Assembly (NCBI GenBank): GCA_947630325.1
Contig: CANRHB010000003.1
Coordinates: 1 to 64,000 of the forward strand
Direction of reading: 5' to 3'
DNA length: 64,000 bases
Origin: an uncultured Clostridia bacterium
Lineage (GTDB): Bacteria; Bacillota; Clostridia; Christensenellales; Borkfalkiaceae
Within the stretch, counting starts at the first letter, position 1. Every line of letters starts with the position of its first letter. This document shows positions 32,083 to 41,695 of the stretch, in pieces. Below the pieces are notes generated by a model, which saw nothing but the letters and a program-made list of their open reading frames with translations, ran no database searches and was not told the origin of the DNA. Both the position numbers and the translations under genes were made by a program.

Positions 32083-34392
32083 TCATCCCTGCGTAAGCGC
32101 AAGCGCCGTCGAATAGATCGCCGAATCGGTAAGTTCGGCGCGCTTTTCCTTTACGATCCCGAGCCGTCCCTCCCCAAAGGAGAGGAGACCGAGTTCCGAA
32201 AAGACGGCAAGCGCAAAGACGAGCTGTTTTTCGTTCTCCGCTCTCAGCCGACGCGCCGTTTGAAGGTAGGTCTCCCCAACGGGCGTGCCCTCCCCCGCGC
32301 GCAACTTGCGGAACGCCTCCACCATCGCCGCGCGGCCGACGTCGATCTGCTCCAAACTGCCGAAGCGCGAAACGTCCGAATTCGCATACAGGACGGCTTT
32401 TCCCGTTCTCTGCGGCACCGCGGGGGGCGTCTCCAAAAAGACGATGTCGCGGTACGCCGAAAGGTCGCAATCGGGGTCGGGGCTTAAAAGCACGACGTTC
32501 CTGACGCTCCCCGAAGAGAGGCGGAAGATGTCCCGCGGAATGCCCTCGAGCGCGGGGAATGCGGCAAGCGACTTTGCCTCCTGCGCCACGACGCACAGCC
32601 CGTATGCGCCCGCGCCGTCCTTTTGGGCGATGAGAGCGTTGAGCTCTTCCCCCGTCATGGAAGTGAAGGTCTTTCTTCTTCCGCCGAAGGAGCGGATGAG
32701 ATTTTCGAATCCCTCCCCGCCGTCTGCGCCGTCCCCGCCGTCCGCGTTATAGACGACCGCGCGGATAAAGCCCTTTAAGCTCTCCCTGCCGCGGTAGGTG
32801 GAGAGATTGTATTCGAACACCACCTGCTTTTTGGCGGGGCTCCTTAAAAGTTTGAGGTCGGCATAGCCGCCGAAGTACATGAACTCCGTTCCCCCGTCCG
32901 AGAGGGAGAGGTGGGGAGAGAGGGGCTTGATGGGGAGGGCATTCGTCTCGCCGAGGGTGGTGACAAAGAGAGGACGGCGGTTGCCGACGCCGTATGGCTC
33001 GAGCATTTCGAGTTCCTCCGCAAGACGGTGGGAGAGCGCGCCCGTGACTTCCTCGCTGACCGCGATCGCGGGGACGAACTCCTCGCGGGAATAGTGGGTC
33101 TTTAAGTACTCGTCCAGCGCGCGTTTGAGCGCCCCGAAGTTCTCCTCTTTGACGTTGACCCCCGCCGCCTGCGCGTGGCCGCCGAATTCCTCGATGAGGG
33201 AGGAGGCGCTTTTGAGCGCTTCGAAGATGTTGACGTTTTCGATGCTACGGGCGCTCCCGCGGAGCATATTTCCCTTTTTGACGAACAGAATGACGGGGCG
33301 GGCGAACTCCTCCGCAAGACGCGCGGCGACGATGCCGATGAGCCCGGCGTGCCAATTCTCGCCCACGAGCATGACGATGTTCTCATAGACGCCCTGCGCC
33401 GTGATTTGGGCATGAGCGCGCTCATAGAGGTCGTCGCACAGCTGTTGGCGTTCGAGGTTGTAGGCCTGCAGTTTGGCGGCGAGGTCGAAGATCTCCCCCT
33501 CGTCCTCGGTGGTAAAGAGCCTCAGGGCGGCGCGCGCGTCCCCCATTCTGCCCGCCGCATTCACGCGGGGAGCGAGGGTGAAGGCAAGCGTCTGCGCCGT
33601 CAGTTCCACGCTCTTTCCGAGGAGCGCGGAAAAGACGGGGCGAAGGTCCCGCTTCATCATGGCAAGGCCCTCGTAGACGATGTCGCGGTTCTCCCCCGTC
33701 AAGGGGACGCTGTCCGCCACCGTGGAGAGGGCGCAAAAATCGAGAAGGGAATATGCCCTCTCGCCGAGGAGCGCCGTTGCGAGTTTGAAGGCGACCCCCG
33801 CGCCGCAGAGGTTGTCGTATGGATAATCGTCCTTGAACTTGGGGTTGATACAGATACAGTCGGGCAGAATTTCGGGCAGTTCGTGGTGATCGGTGACGAT
33901 GACATAGGCGCCCTGCTCCTTGATGTAGCCGACCTCTTTATAATTGGAAATGCCGCAGTCCACTGTGACGACGAGATCGGGCAGAAATTCGTCGAAGATC
34001 GCGTCGACGGCGGAAACGCTCATGCCGTACCCCTCCTCCCGCTCGGGGACATAGAGATAGGGCTCGATGCCGAACGCTTTGAGGGCGCGCTCCATGATGG
34101 CGCACGCGCCGATGCCGTCGGCGTCATAGTCGCCGAATACCGCCACCCGCCAGCCCTCGTCGCGCGCCTCTTTCAAAAGTTCGACCGCCTCTTTCATCCC
34201 CTTCATCAAAAAGGGGGACAAGAAGTTTTTCCGCGAAGGGTGCAAAAACCGCCGCATCCCCGCCTCGTCCCTTTGCCCGCGCGAAAAGAGAATGCCCGCC
34301 GCCGTCTCGGTGATGCCGATGGCGCGCGCAAGTTCTCTTACGGTATTCAATTCTTCGGGCGAAAAGAGATATTCGGGGACGATCTTTTTCAT
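32083..34392 (-). CDS. recJ: Single-stranded-DNA-specific exonuclease RecJ
   Basis: A 769-residue 5'-3' ssDNA exonuclease for RecF-pathway recombination and mismatch repair. DHH motifs are visible: VAVFGDYDADGIGACAI, DLVVTVDCGISN and VIVTDHHELPE. The DHHA1 motif is EEFGGHAQAAGVNV. A poorly conserved C-terminal region (about 560-769) is present, as in Firmicutes RecJ. The ATG at 34392 (MKKIVPEYLF) was preferred to the upstream ATG at 34434 because an AAGGAAA site precedes it and the extra 14 residues are not RecJ-like. Confidence 0.95.
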   Translation of the reverse strand: MKKIVPEYLFSPEELNTVRELARAIGITETAAGILFSRGQRDEAGMRRFLHPSRKNFLSPFLMKGMKEAVELLKEARDEGWRVAVFGDYDADGIGACAIMERALKAFGIEPYLYVPEREEGYGMSVSAVDAIFDEFLPDLVVTVDCGISNYKEVGYIKEQGAYVIVTDHHELPEILPDCICINPKFKDDYPYDNLCGAGVAFKLATALLGERAYSLLDFCALSTVADSVPLTGENRDIVYEGLAMMKRDLRPVFSALLGKSVELTAQTLAFTLAPRVNAAGRMGDARAALRLFTTEDEGEIFDLAAKLQAYNLERQQLCDDLYERAHAQITAQGVYENIVMLVGENWHAGLIGIVAARLAEEFARPVILFVKKGNMLRGSARSIENVNIFEALKSASSLIEEFGGHAQAAGVNVKEENFGALKRALDEYLKTHYSREEFVPAIAVSEEVTGALSHRLAEELEMLEPYGVGNRRPLFVTTLGETNALPIKPLSPHLSLSDGGTEFMYFGGYADLKLLRSPAKKQVVFEYNLSTYRGRESLKGFIRAVVYNADGGDGADGGEGFENLIRSFGGRRKTFTSMTGEELNALIAQKDGAGAYGLCVVAQEAKSLAAFPALEGIPRDIFRLSSGSVRNVVLLSPDPDCDLSAYRDIVFLETPPAVPQRTGKAVLYANSDVSRFGSLEQIDVGRAAMVEAFRKLRAGEGTPVGETYLQTARRLRAENEKQLVFALAVFSELGLLSFGEGRLGIVKEKRAELTDSAIYSTALALTQG

Positions 34393-34433
34393 GACGGTTT
34401 CCTTCTTCCCCACGCGGGGAAAACGTAAAAACA

Positions 34434-34462
34434 AAAACGGCGGAAACCCTTCCCGCCGTTTT
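34434..34462 (-). terminator. Rho-independent terminator after secF
   Basis: Stem AAAACGGCGG/CCGCCGTTTT with a 9-nt loop and further T-rich sequence on the minus strand, 15 bp beyond the secF stop. Confidence 0.75.
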
Positions 34463-34476
34463 GATGGTTTGTAAAG

Positions 34477-35469
34477 TTACTCCTCCGCTTCGGCCTTCTT
34501 CTTGCCGACGTACTTCTTGCGGGAAGACTTCATCTTGTCGAACTTGCTCTTGAGGGGCACAAGCACCGCAGGAGCGAGAAGGAAGGACGAGTAAACGCTC
34601 ACCGCAAGGGGCACAAGAACGGGCAGCAGGAACAGACGGACGCCGCTCGACGCAACGATCCCGAGGACGGCGAACACTGCCGCGACGGGAACAAGGAAGC
34701 AGAGTGCGAACTTCCACGAGCCCGCAACGGAGAGCCCCACCGCCTCCTGCGCCGTAAGCGAGGTGAAAGCGGGATCTTTGAAGTTCTCGCGCATCTTCAT
34801 GCACTGTATCAGCCAGCAGATGACCGAGAATACCGCCGCAATCCCCGCAAACAGGAGGGGCGCATAGGCATAGACGGGAATGCGGGCGATGGCAAACACC
34901 GAAAGGGTGACGAGCACGTCGTTTGCGCAGGCGACGAGGCCCGCGATGGCGCTTGCCCAGCCGAAACGGAACCCGACGTACACGAGCGCGACGATCGCCG
35001 CAACGCCGAGCGCGATCGCGGCTCTCCAACTCGCTTCGTGGAACTGTTCGCCCGCCAAGGTGTGCGCGGAGACATTGACCGTGCCGCCGAGCGCGGCGTT
35101 TTCAAGTGCGCTTTGGAGGGAGGCCGCCGTCTTTACCAGCGTTTCGTCCGCAACGTCCTTAGAGAAGGTGTAAACGAGAAGATAGTTACCCGTTTCGGAG
35201 ACATAGCCGATGTCGAGCTCGGTATCCGTGCGCTTGTCGGTATATTTGAGGCCGTTCTGCGTGAACACCTTTTCGCACTCTTCGGCGAGTTTGTCCTCCT
35301 TCTCCTCGATGTAGATGATCGCATCGTATCCGATCTCGACCGTCTTTTTCTCGGGGGAAGCATAGTTGAAACCGAAGATCGAAAACAGCACGACGCCGAC
35401 TGCGATGATCACCGCGGAGACGGCGATCCATACGGGGAGCAACTTTCCGGGAAGAAAACGCTTAGTCAT
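34477..35469 (-). CDS. secF: Protein translocase subunit SecF
   Basis: A 330-residue membrane protein with one N-terminal helix (LPVWIAVSAVIIAVGVVLFSI), an extracytoplasmic region (about 40-155) and five further helices (about 160-310) with FGWASAIAGLVACANDVLVTLSVFAI, matching the SecF TM2-TM3 region. The Lys-rich C-terminus faces the cytoplasm. With SecD it uses the proton or ion gradient to aid release of exported proteins. It overlaps secD by 8 bp. The P domain is divergent from model SecF proteins. Confidence 0.85.
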   Translation of the reverse strand: MTKRFLPGKLLPVWIAVSAVIIAVGVVLFSIFGFNYASPEKKTVEIGYDAIIYIEEKEDKLAEECEKVFTQNGLKYTDKRTDTELDIGYVSETGNYLLVYTFSKDVADETLVKTAASLQSALENAALGGTVNVSAHTLAGEQFHEASWRAAIALGVAAIVALVYVGFRFGWASAIAGLVACANDVLVTLSVFAIARIPVYAYAPLLFAGIAAVFSVICWLIQCMKMRENFKDPAFTSLTAQEAVGLSVAGSWKFALCFLVPVAAVFAVLGIVASSGVRLFLLPVLVPLAVSVYSSFLLAPAVLVPLKSKFDKMKSSRKKYVGKKKAEAEE

Positions 35470-36964
35470 CGTCCTCTACCTCCTCTCTCTTGAAATGACA
35501 GAATTTGCCGGGGTTCTTGGAAAGCCCCATCGTCACGTACCAAAGGAAACGGTTGACGAGAAGAGAACAGATCCCCGAAAGCGCGACCCCGAAGGTAAGC
35601 GCGAGACCGAACAGCGAAAGCTCGGTGATGGCGATAAGATAGACAAGGAGCGCGACGGCGACGAGGGCAACGTGCAGATCGAAGATGTGCCAGAACGTCT
35701 TTTTATACCCCGTCTTGACCGAGGAGGCGATCGTCTTGCCGACGGCGTATTCCTTGCGCGCCGCTTCATATGCGACCGCGTTGCTCACGCAGAGGAGCAC
35801 GGAAGAGATCGCAAACGCCGCGATGGATCCTGCGCCGATCGTGATGGGCACCGACCAATAGAGGAGCACCATGAGGGGCAGGAAGAGAAGATAGCTTAAA
35901 ATGTTGGCAAAGCCCAGAAGGCCGTAACGGACGAGGAAGAACACCGCCATCGCAACGAACAGAACGCCGAAAGCGATATACACGAGGTCGAGCGCGGTCA
36001 AGGTAAGAGAACCGAGCGTGACGCTCCCGAAGTTGCCGTCCGTGTGATGAAGTTCGCCCATGCTCATGCCGAGGTCGCCGTCGTAATCAAGCGCCGTGTC
36101 GATGGCGCTTGCGACCACGTTCGCCGAGTCGTTCGAATAACTGCCGCTGATATACAGGTTATCGTGGATCTGCTCGGAGACGGAGAGGTTGATCACCGTT
36201 TCGCCGCCCACTTGCACGAAGAGATAGCCCGTGCTGTCCGCCGCGCCCGAGGTCGCGGACGAGAGAAGGTCGAGCCCCGCAGAAGTGAAGTCCACTTCCA
36301 CAAAGGCGGTCCCCATATTGGTGCGCATGGACGCGCCCTTGATATACTCGCTTGCGGGCTTTGCGTTTTTGCCCGTTTCGGGAATGACCTGCGACGCGCT
36401 CGCGGCGTCCGAACTTGTCCCATAGAGAACGGTGACGCCGCCCATGTAGGAATAGTACAAAAATGCCGCGACCGAAGCGTCCATGGAGGAGGGCAATGTC
36501 GCGCGGACCGTGTAGCCGTCCCGGACTTCGAGGGTCGCGCCCTCCGCGTGGAGACGGGAGAACCGCTCCTTGAGACATTTGAGTTGCTCGGCAAACGCCG
36601 TCTTGAATTCTTCGGTGGGCTCTGTGCCGCCGCCGCAGACTGCGTCTTTTTCGAGATAGACAGAGCCGCCCGCATAGGGAACGTACTCCGTGCCATCCTC
36701 CGTTTCGCCGTTGTCGTGATATTCCTTGGCGGAGATCACCCCTTCGGGATACAATACGACGGAATAAGAGCCGCCGAGATACCCCGCGTCCTCGCCGAAT
36801 TGATACCCGCCGAGATCCGAGGTCTTGTCCGCCCAGTTGATGATCGGATTAAAGTAGTGGATCCCGTCTCCTCCCAAGGGGAAAGGGACGAAACACACCA
36901 CACATAAAACGGCGATGATCAACGTGATCAGGGTGAGAACGATCGCCGATTTTATTCTTCCCAT
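35462..36964 (-). CDS. secD: Protein translocase subunit SecD
   Basis: A 500-residue membrane protein. TM1 is at about residues 7-28, a large extracytoplasmic P1 domain runs to about 310, and five helices fill about 325-480. Recognisable features are SMRTNMGTAFVEVDFTSAGLDLL (P1 base) and GSLTLTALDLVYIAFGVLFVAM with later VLLCVSNAVAYEAARKEYAVGKTIASSVKTGY, corresponding to the TM4-TM5 region. Similarity is looser than for typical SecD, so the assignment relies on topology, the overlap with secF and the neighbours yajC and tgt. Confidence 0.82.
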   Translation of the reverse strand: MGRIKSAIVLTLITLIIAVLCVVCFVPFPLGGDGIHYFNPIINWADKTSDLGGYQFGEDAGYLGGSYSVVLYPEGVISAKEYHDNGETEDGTEYVPYAGGSVYLEKDAVCGGGTEPTEEFKTAFAEQLKCLKERFSRLHAEGATLEVRDGYTVRATLPSSMDASVAAFLYYSYMGGVTVLYGTSSDAASASQVIPETGKNAKPASEYIKGASMRTNMGTAFVEVDFTSAGLDLLSSATSGAADSTGYLFVQVGGETVINLSVSEQIHDNLYISGSYSNDSANVVASAIDTALDYDGDLGMSMGELHHTDGNFGSVTLGSLTLTALDLVYIAFGVLFVAMAVFFLVRYGLLGFANILSYLLFLPLMVLLYWSVPITIGAGSIAAFAISSVLLCVSNAVAYEAARKEYAVGKTIASSVKTGYKKTFWHIFDLHVALVAVALLVYLIAITELSLFGLALTFGVALSGICSLLVNRFLWYVTMGLSKNPGKFCHFKREEVEDDD

Positions 36965-37026
36965 TGTTGCCTCCTGTTCAAAGAAATCTTCCGTAAAAAT
37001 TGCATTCGGAAAATTTGTCTTTATCC

Positions 37027-37055
37027 ATTATATATAATTTGATTTTGCACGTCAA
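37027..37055 (-). promoter_or_regulatory. Promoter for secD-secF
   Basis: Minus-strand TTGACG (37050-37055), 17-bp spacer, TATAAT (37027-37032), about 62 bp before the secD ATG. An AGGAGG site precedes the start. Confidence 0.65.
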
Positions 37056-37085
37056 GCCGAAATGAGCCGCATTTTTGATTTTTTG

Positions 37086-38381
37086 CTAATTTTCTCGGGA
37101 TTTGCGCGCCGCAACGATGTGCATGGCGCACTCGATCCGCTTTTTCATCATGGCGCACGTCATTTCGTAAGGGGTGTTGATGTCGCCGCAGTAATGGTAG
37201 TTGTTGGCGTTGCATCCGCCCGAGCAGATGAACTTCGCAAAGCAATCGCCGCACTTTTTGCGGGTAAACAGACAGCTCGAGGCAAACAGTTCGCGTATTT
37301 CGTCGTTCAGTTTCCCCTCGAACACGTTGCCCATGAGCCACTTTTTATCCCCCGCGAACTGGTGGCAGGGGTAGATGTCGCCATTCGGCACGACCGAAAA
37401 ATATTCGTTCCCCGCGCCGCAGGCGGAGACCCGCTTGGAAAGGCAGGGGCCGCCCTCGAGGTCGATGTTGAAGTGGAAGAAGTTGAAGCCCTCCCCCCTC
37501 TCCTCGCGGGCGAGGTATTCGTCGCACAGACGCTCGTATTCCTTTTCGATGGTCGCAAGGTGTTCCTCCCTGATCTGCAGATCGGGAAGGTCGGTGACGA
37601 CGGGCTCCATCGAAAGGGAGTCGAAGCCCTGATCGGCAAGAAAGAGGACGTCCTTGGAAAAATCGAGGTTCTTCGCGGTGAAGGTGCCGCGGACATAGTA
37701 GTGCTTGTCCCCCCGCGCGCGGACGAACTTTTTGATCTTTTCGATGACCGCCGCATAGCTCCCCTTGCCCGAGACCGTCTTTCTGACGGCGTCGTGCACC
37801 TCGGGCCTGCCGTCGAGGGAGAGGACGACGTTCTCCATTTCCTCGTTGAAAAACTTTATCGTATCGTCGTCGAGAAGGAGCCCGTTGGTCGTGGTGGTGA
37901 AGAGGAAGCGCTTTCCGAGTTTTGCCGCCTCCTCCTTGGCGTAATACACCGTCTGTTTGACGACGCCGAGGTTCATGAGGGGTTCGCCGCCGAAGAAGTC
38001 GACTTCGAGCACCTTTCTTGTTCCGCTCTCTTTGAGGAGAAAGTCGATGGCCGCCTTCGCCGTTTCGAAGGACATCATCTCCCGCGCCGAATGGTAGGCC
38101 CCCTCGTCCGCAAAGCAGTATTTGCAACGCAGGTTGCAGTCGTGGCTGATGTGCAGACAGAGCGCCTTCATTTCGCGGCTCTTCAAAGGATATGCCTTGA
38201 CCTCCTCCTTGTTGAGGAGCCCCTCTTGTTCGAGGCGCAGAATATCGGCAAGTTCTTCGTCCGTCATCTCGACGGGTTCGCCCTTCAGATGGCGCGCCGT
38301 CTTTTCGTCGCACTCGTGAAGGGAGCCGCTGCCCGTGTCGTACAGATAGAAATGGTCGTGATATGTAAAAATATGCAACAT
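37086..38381 (-). CDS. scfB: Radical SAM SCIFF peptide maturase (SPASM domain)
   Basis: A 431-residue maturase that installs a thioether (sactipeptide-type) cross-link in the SCIFF peptide. The N-terminal region has YHDHFYLYDTGSGSLHECD. The radical SAM motif is CLHISHDCNLRCKYCFADEG (CX3CX2C), followed by FFGGEPLMNL. The C-terminal SPASM/twitch region is Cys-rich (CSKRVSACGAGNEYFSV-like spacing, then CHQF, CLFTRKKCGDCFAKFICSGGC). It directly follows the peptide gene scfA by 69 bp on the same strand. The pair is near-universal in Clostridia, yet the product's role is unknown. Confidence 0.93.
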   Translation of the reverse strand: MLHIFTYHDHFYLYDTGSGSLHECDEKTARHLKGEPVEMTDEELADILRLEQEGLLNKEEVKAYPLKSREMKALCLHISHDCNLRCKYCFADEGAYHSAREMMSFETAKAAIDFLLKESGTRKVLEVDFFGGEPLMNLGVVKQTVYYAKEEAAKLGKRFLFTTTTNGLLLDDDTIKFFNEEMENVVLSLDGRPEVHDAVRKTVSGKGSYAAVIEKIKKFVRARGDKHYYVRGTFTAKNLDFSKDVLFLADQGFDSLSMEPVVTDLPDLQIREEHLATIEKEYERLCDEYLAREERGEGFNFFHFNIDLEGGPCLSKRVSACGAGNEYFSVVPNGDIYPCHQFAGDKKWLMGNVFEGKLNDEIRELFASSCLFTRKKCGDCFAKFICSGGCNANNYHYCGDINTPYEMTCAMMKKRIECAMHIVAARKSREN

Positions 38382-38450
38382 AAATTTGTCTTTAACGGAA
38401 TTGAGGGAGCAACGTTGCCGCTGCTCCCCGAACGAACCTCGAATTTTGAA

Positions 38451-38603
38451 TTACTTCTTTTCGATCTTCTGCTCTCTCGTGACGCGTTCGCAGGACTGGT
38501 TCCCGACCGTGCAACTCGTTTTGCAGGCGGATTGGCAGGTGCTTCTGCACTCGCCGCAACCGACGACCTTCTTTTCCGCAGGTTTTGCAATCGTCTTGAT
38601 CAT
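38451..38603 (-). CDS. scfA: SCIFF precursor peptide (six cysteines in forty-five residues)
   Basis: A 50-residue peptide gene. The protein starts MIKTIAKPAEKKVVG and then has six Cys at positions 16, 19, 23, 27, 31 and 38. The core CQSACKTSCTVGNQSC is nearly invariant in the SCIFF family. A GGGAG site lies eight bases before the ATG at 38603. The TATAAT of its promoter is only 26 bp upstream. It is modified by the adjacent radical SAM enzyme. Because it is short it is easy to miss in gene calling. Confidence 0.95.
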   Translation of the reverse strand: MIKTIAKPAEKKVVGCGECRSTCQSACKTSCTVGNQSCERVTREQKIEKK

Positions 38604-38629
38604 GATCTTACTCCCGATGTTTTTTCTTT

Positions 38630-38658
38630 ATTATACATCGGCGGGAGGAAAATAGCAA
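38630..38658 (-). promoter_or_regulatory. Promoter for scfA-scfB
   Basis: Minus-strand TTGCTA (38653-38658), 17-bp spacer, TATAAT (38630-38635). An inverted repeat CCGATGT/ACATCGG (38614-38620 and 38635-38641) spans the -10 and the start of the transcript and could be an operator or a leader hairpin. Confidence 0.6.
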
Positions 38659-38667
38659 CTGTTTTTT

Positions 38668-39039
38668 CTATTCTTTCCTCAATTTTACCCCCAAAAGAGC
38701 GCCCAAACCGCCGAATACGGCGACAAGGAGCAGTTCGAGGAGGAACATCGGCGTAAAATGAAAGCCGCCGATGCAACCGAATATCACCGTTGTTAGAAGC
38801 AGGGAGAGCACGCCCGCCGCCGCCCCTTTGAAGAGCGCGCGTTCGCGGCGTATAAAGATGAGCGAAAAGACAAACACACCGAGAGAGAGAATGATGCGGT
38901 CGACAATGGCGATCGTTGTGTCGGACGGGGCATAGGCGCGCACGAAAACCGCAAACAACGCCAATGCAAACAGCGAAAATGCCGCGGAAAGCGCCGCCGT
39001 AAGCCCGCATTCTTTGACCGCTTTTTTGAACGTCTCCAT
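38668..39039 (-). CDS. TIGR04086-like small membrane protein
   Basis: A 123-residue protein with four hydrophobic helices (about 15-35, 43-62, 70-90 and 97-118), including LFALALFAVFVRAYAP and VIFGCIGGFHFTPMFLLELLLVAVFGGLGALLG. The size, topology and position next to scfA and yajC match the TIGR04086 family of unknown function found at this locus in Clostridia. A GAGGTGG site precedes the ATG. Confidence 0.75.
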   Translation of the reverse strand: METFKKAVKECGLTAALSAAFSLFALALFAVFVRAYAPSDTTIAIVDRIILSLGVFVFSLIFIRRERALFKGAAAGVLSLLLTTVIFGCIGGFHFTPMFLLELLLVAVFGGLGALLGVKLRKE

Positions 39040-39804
39040 AACCCCACCTCGTATGCTTTTTTGTTTACGTTATGCGCGAGAAAGGAAGTTTATGACGATT
39101 GGGAATGACGTGATTTGAGAATGTTGCCCACCCCCTTGATCCCCCTACGAAGGAGGGGGCAACGCCGTTTCCCCTTGCTGTCCCTTTTAGGTGGAGCATT
39201 GCATTCTGCCAACGGTTGATAACCGTTGGCGCAATGCGACAGGAGTGAGCGCATCAGAGGCGCGAACGGTGACCGAATGCGGGATTCCACCCGCATGAGA
39301 CAGTACCCGAGCGAAGCGAGGGGGAAAGGGTTCTCGAAAAACCCCTCAGTCGCGCGGGGCGCGACAGCTCCCCTACAGGGGCGCCGAGAGTGCCCCCCAC
39401 CTCAGTCGCCTGCGGCGACAGCTCCTCCTTAGGAGGAGCCCTTCTTGCCCCCCAATGGAGGGGGTTATAATAAGGCGAGATTTCTCGACTGCGCTCGAAA
39501 TGACGCAATTTTGGAATGTTGCCCACCCCCTTGGTTCCCCACGGAGAGAGTAAAAATAAGGCGAGATTTCTCGACTGCGCTCGAAATGACAATTTTGGAA
39601 TGTTGCCCACCCCCTTGGTCCCCCTCCGATGGAGGGGGTTATAATAAGGCGAGATTTCTCGACTGCGCTCGAAATGACAATTTGAGAATGTTGCCCACCC
39701 CCTTAGTCCCCCTCCGATGGAGGGGGTTCCGTTTGCTCCCTCCTTAGGAGGGGGTGAAAAAAACCTTCCTGCGGGAGGAAGGTTTTGTTTGCCGTTTGTT
39801 TGAA
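39040..39804. repeat. Long intergenic repeat block with 87-bp tandem array
   Basis: No gene is visible. From about 39187 to 39390 lies the reverse complement of the long element at 9115-9335 (GCATTGCATTC, CAACGGTTGATAACCGTTG, CGAACGGTGACCG, then AACCCCTCAGTCGCGCGGGG and CTACAGGGGCGCC). From about 39440 to 39730 there are three copies of an 86-88-bp unit, each a CCCTCC...GGAGGG hairpin joined to an ATTTC/GAAAT element (unit landmarks at 39471, 39557 and 39645). Confidence 0.85.
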
Positions 39805-40293
39805 TTATTCCTTTGTGTCGGGTTCGGAGGGTTCGGAGGGCTCAGAGGGCTCCGAAGGTTCGACGGGAGCGCTCTCCCCTTTCTTCTCTGCTTCCTTTGC
39901 CTCTTTCTCTGCCTTTCTCGCCGCCTCTACCTGCTCGCGGGCGATCTGCGTGGGTCCCTTTGCGTCCGTCTGGGCGATGAGCTCTTTGTCCATTTTGATG
40001 TAGGACTTGCCCGAAACTTCGCTCCCCGTTTCGATGATGACGGTGTTGTCGTCGCACACTTCCACGACGATGCCGCAAATGCCGCCCGCCGTTTTTACCT
40101 TGTTGCCGGGCGCGATGGCGTCAAGCTGTTCCATATACTCTTTTTGGCGCTGTTTGTTCTTTCTGCCCGAGAAGAGCAGCCAAACGACCAAGAGCACCAA
40201 AATAACGCCGAGCAGGATATACACCATGTACTGTTGCCAACCGTTTGCCGCGGTGTTCGCAGTGGTATCGTCCAATAATTTCCAAAAATTCAT
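39805..40293 (-). CDS. yajC: Preprotein translocase accessory subunit YajC
   Basis: A 162-residue single-pass membrane protein. The helix MVYILLGVILVLLVVWLLFSGRKNKQRQKEY is followed by the YajC cytoplasmic core LDAIAPGNKVKTAGGICGIVVEVCDDNTVIIETGSEVSG. It associates with SecDF. The C-terminus is extended by an acidic/Lys segment and four SEP repeats (EPSEPSEPSEPSEP). The ATG at 40293, preceded by AAGGAG, was chosen, and the longer frame upstream lacks support. tgt lies 103 bp upstream on the same strand. Confidence 0.94.
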   Translation of the reverse strand: MNFWKLLDDTTANTAANGWQQYMVYILLGVILVLLVVWLLFSGRKNKQRQKEYMEQLDAIAPGNKVKTAGGICGIVVEVCDDNTVIIETGSEVSGKSYIKMDKELIAQTDAKGPTQIAREQVEAARKAEKEAKEAEKKGESAPVEPSEPSEPSEPSEPDTKE

Positions 40294-40396
40294 TTTGCGA
40301 TCTCCTTTTTTCTCTTGTACCCATGATACTTTGTTTTTGATTTTTTGGCAAGCGTTTTCGGGGGAAATTTTCTTTTTTGGGAAAAAATTCTCTTTC

Positions 40397-41668
<1,272 letters not shown>

Positions 41669-41695
41669 AAAACAAAAACAAAGGAGAGAAAGCGC

